A stretch of DNA of 64,000 nucleotides from Providencia alcalifaciens (GTDB lineage Bacteria; Pseudomonadota; Gammaproteobacteria; Enterobacterales; Enterobacteriaceae): NCBI RefSeq assembly GCF_915403165.1, contig NZ_OU659204.1, positions 248,001-312,000 on the forward strand, written 5' to 3'. Positions 63,167-64,000 of the stretch are shown here, piece by piece (position 1 is the first letter of the stretch; each line of letters starts with the position of its first letter). A program made the position numbers and the translations under genes. The notes under the pieces were generated by a model. The model saw nothing but the letters and a program-made list of their open reading frames with translations. It was not told the DNA's origin and did no database searches.

Positions 63167-64000
63167 ACTAACCCCCATCGTGTTAATTTTTCAGGGATAA
63201 AATCAAATCCAAAAGTTGGCATGTTGAGAATACTGTCGGGAACACCGCGTTTCTGTAGCCTTTCTTTTAAGCCGACTAATTGAGTTGCAGTTCTTTTTAT
63301 CTCTTTGATAATAATGTTTACATCAGCTAAATCAGAGAATGATTTTGCAATACCAATATAATCAAACTCACCAGCTTGCTCATATTGTGTAGACCATTTT
63401 GCCGTACGTGAAATACCTTCAGGGTCGGCTTTCATTGGTGCAAAATCATAAATTGGGGCAAATTTTATTTGGTTATCAAACAGAATAAAGGACGTATTTC
63501 GGCCATGATTATCACTATTACCAAAAATAACGTTTAGCAAGTCTCGGTTTATCCATTCCGCTATATATTCTTCTCGGGTAAATGCTGATTTTATATTGTT
63601 ATTTTCAATAAGTTGCAGTAAATCTCTGATCATTTTTTCATTATGCAAAGATGCTCCTGGCCCCATATTTAAAATAGAATATACAGATTGTATTGAGGGC
63701 TTGCTGATGACATCTCCAGAGCGTTGGATATCAAAGCGAGGTAGCCATAAGGAAGGGATATTACTTTCAAGGAGCTTCATGGTCGCTGTTTCTATGGTAT
63801 TAAAACCCAGAGCAGCCAATTCATGGTAGTAATGAAATTCGGTACGTAGAATATCGCAATCTATTGGACTTCGACTTCCCCTCGGATATTTCACTAGATA
63901 AGCAAGGTCGTCTGGGCGATATGAATAGTCTTGATGATAATCTATCCAGATATGGTCATCGTCAGTATAGCGAAGCAATAGCTTTGGTGCTTCACCTCCT
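63163..64000 (-). CDS. HipA-like serine/threonine kinase (5' end beyond window)
   Basis: 279 codons visible, N-terminus missing. The frame stays open to the edge, where G-G-E-A-P-K-L resembles the HipA G-G-x-x-P-K ATP-loop motif. The core kinase motifs are visible: N-V-I-F-G-N-S-D-N-H-G-R-N (catalytic Asp and Asn) and I-Y-D-F-A-P-M (metal-binding Asp). HipA toxins phosphorylate glutamyl-tRNA synthetase or other targets to cause dormancy, but the target here is unknown. It precedes the HTH gene, the reverse of hipBA. A TTG at 63978 is not the true start. Confidence 0.85.
   Translation of the reverse strand, partial: GGEAPKLLLRYTDDDHIWIDYHQDYSYRPDDLAYLVKYPRGSRSPIDCDILRTEFHYYHELAALGFNTIETATMKLLESNIPSLWLPRFDIQRSGDVISKPSIQSVYSILNMGPGASLHNEKMIRDLLQLIENNNIKSAFTREEYIAEWINRDLLNVIFGNSDNHGRNTSFILFDNQIKFAPIYDFAPMKADPEGISRTAKWSTQYEQAGEFDYIGIAKSFSDLADVNIIIKEIKRTATQLVGLKERLQKRGVPDSILNMPTFGFDFIPEKLTRWGLV

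Overview
The window looks like the chromosome of a gammaproteobacterium of the order Enterobacterales, most likely Providencia or a close relative in the Morganellaceae. The reasons are the AT-rich base composition, core genes that align residue for residue with Escherichia coli proteins (GlpE C65, NfuA C149/C152, BioH S82/D207/H235, OmpR D55, NtrC D54), four ERIC elements, a divergent ampC-ampR pair, and fimbrial operons that end in MrpJ-type regulators as in Proteus. The genus is an inference. I saw no rRNA, tRNA, insertion sequence, integrase or CRISPR array.

Layout. 1-5.3 kb: a truncated serine hydrolase, alkA, a DUF2569-DUF488-DUF2569 cassette and an ABC-F ATPase. 5.6-9.4 kb: the glycerol-3-phosphate genes glpE-glpG-glpR followed co-directionally by glpD. 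9.5-20.1 kb: nfuA, gntX, bioH, feoABC, tex, greB and ompR-envZ, in nearly the E. coli order. 20.1-25.2 kb: a repeat-rich spacer (ERIC plus 11 copies of an 8-bp unit) and the Pho-box-controlled pstSCAB-phoU operon. 25.4-29.4 kb: an amino-acid ABC importer without its ATPase, then an adenine-type NCS2 permease behind a near-consensus PurR box. 29.4-32.2 kb: ERIC elements around yihI-hemN.

32.3-55 kb is accessory DNA between hemN and glnG, which are adjacent in E. coli. It holds ampC-ampR and three co-oriented chaperone-usher fimbrial operons, each running pilin, chaperone, usher, two-domain tip adhesin, minor pilin(s), MrpJ-type regulator(s). Operons 1 (34.6-41.4 kb) and 2 (42.0-48.8 kb) are recent duplicates that stay nearly identical even in noncoding DNA. 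Operon 2's usher is interrupted by one CAA-to-TAA change, and its adhesin carries an unrelated N-terminal domain. Operon 3 (49.2-54.8 kb) is more divergent. Six small HTH regulators accompany the three operons.

55.1-62.6 kb returns to core genes. glnA-glnL-glnG has a sigma-54 promoter, two NtrC enhancer sites and a further NtrC site before glnL. A YqjI-like PadR regulator with five 14-residue His/Cys/Gly repeats sits between glnA and typA. The right edge holds a HipA-like kinase (cut off by the window) translationally coupled to a downstream HTH partner, the reverse of the usual hipBA order.

I found no obviously new molecular machine. The most notable items are the triplicated fimbrial locus with adhesin-domain replacement and a nonsense-inactivated usher, its set of six MrpJ-like regulators, the 8-bp tandem repeat before the pst promoter, the repeat-bearing metal-type PadR regulator and the reversed hip-like pair.
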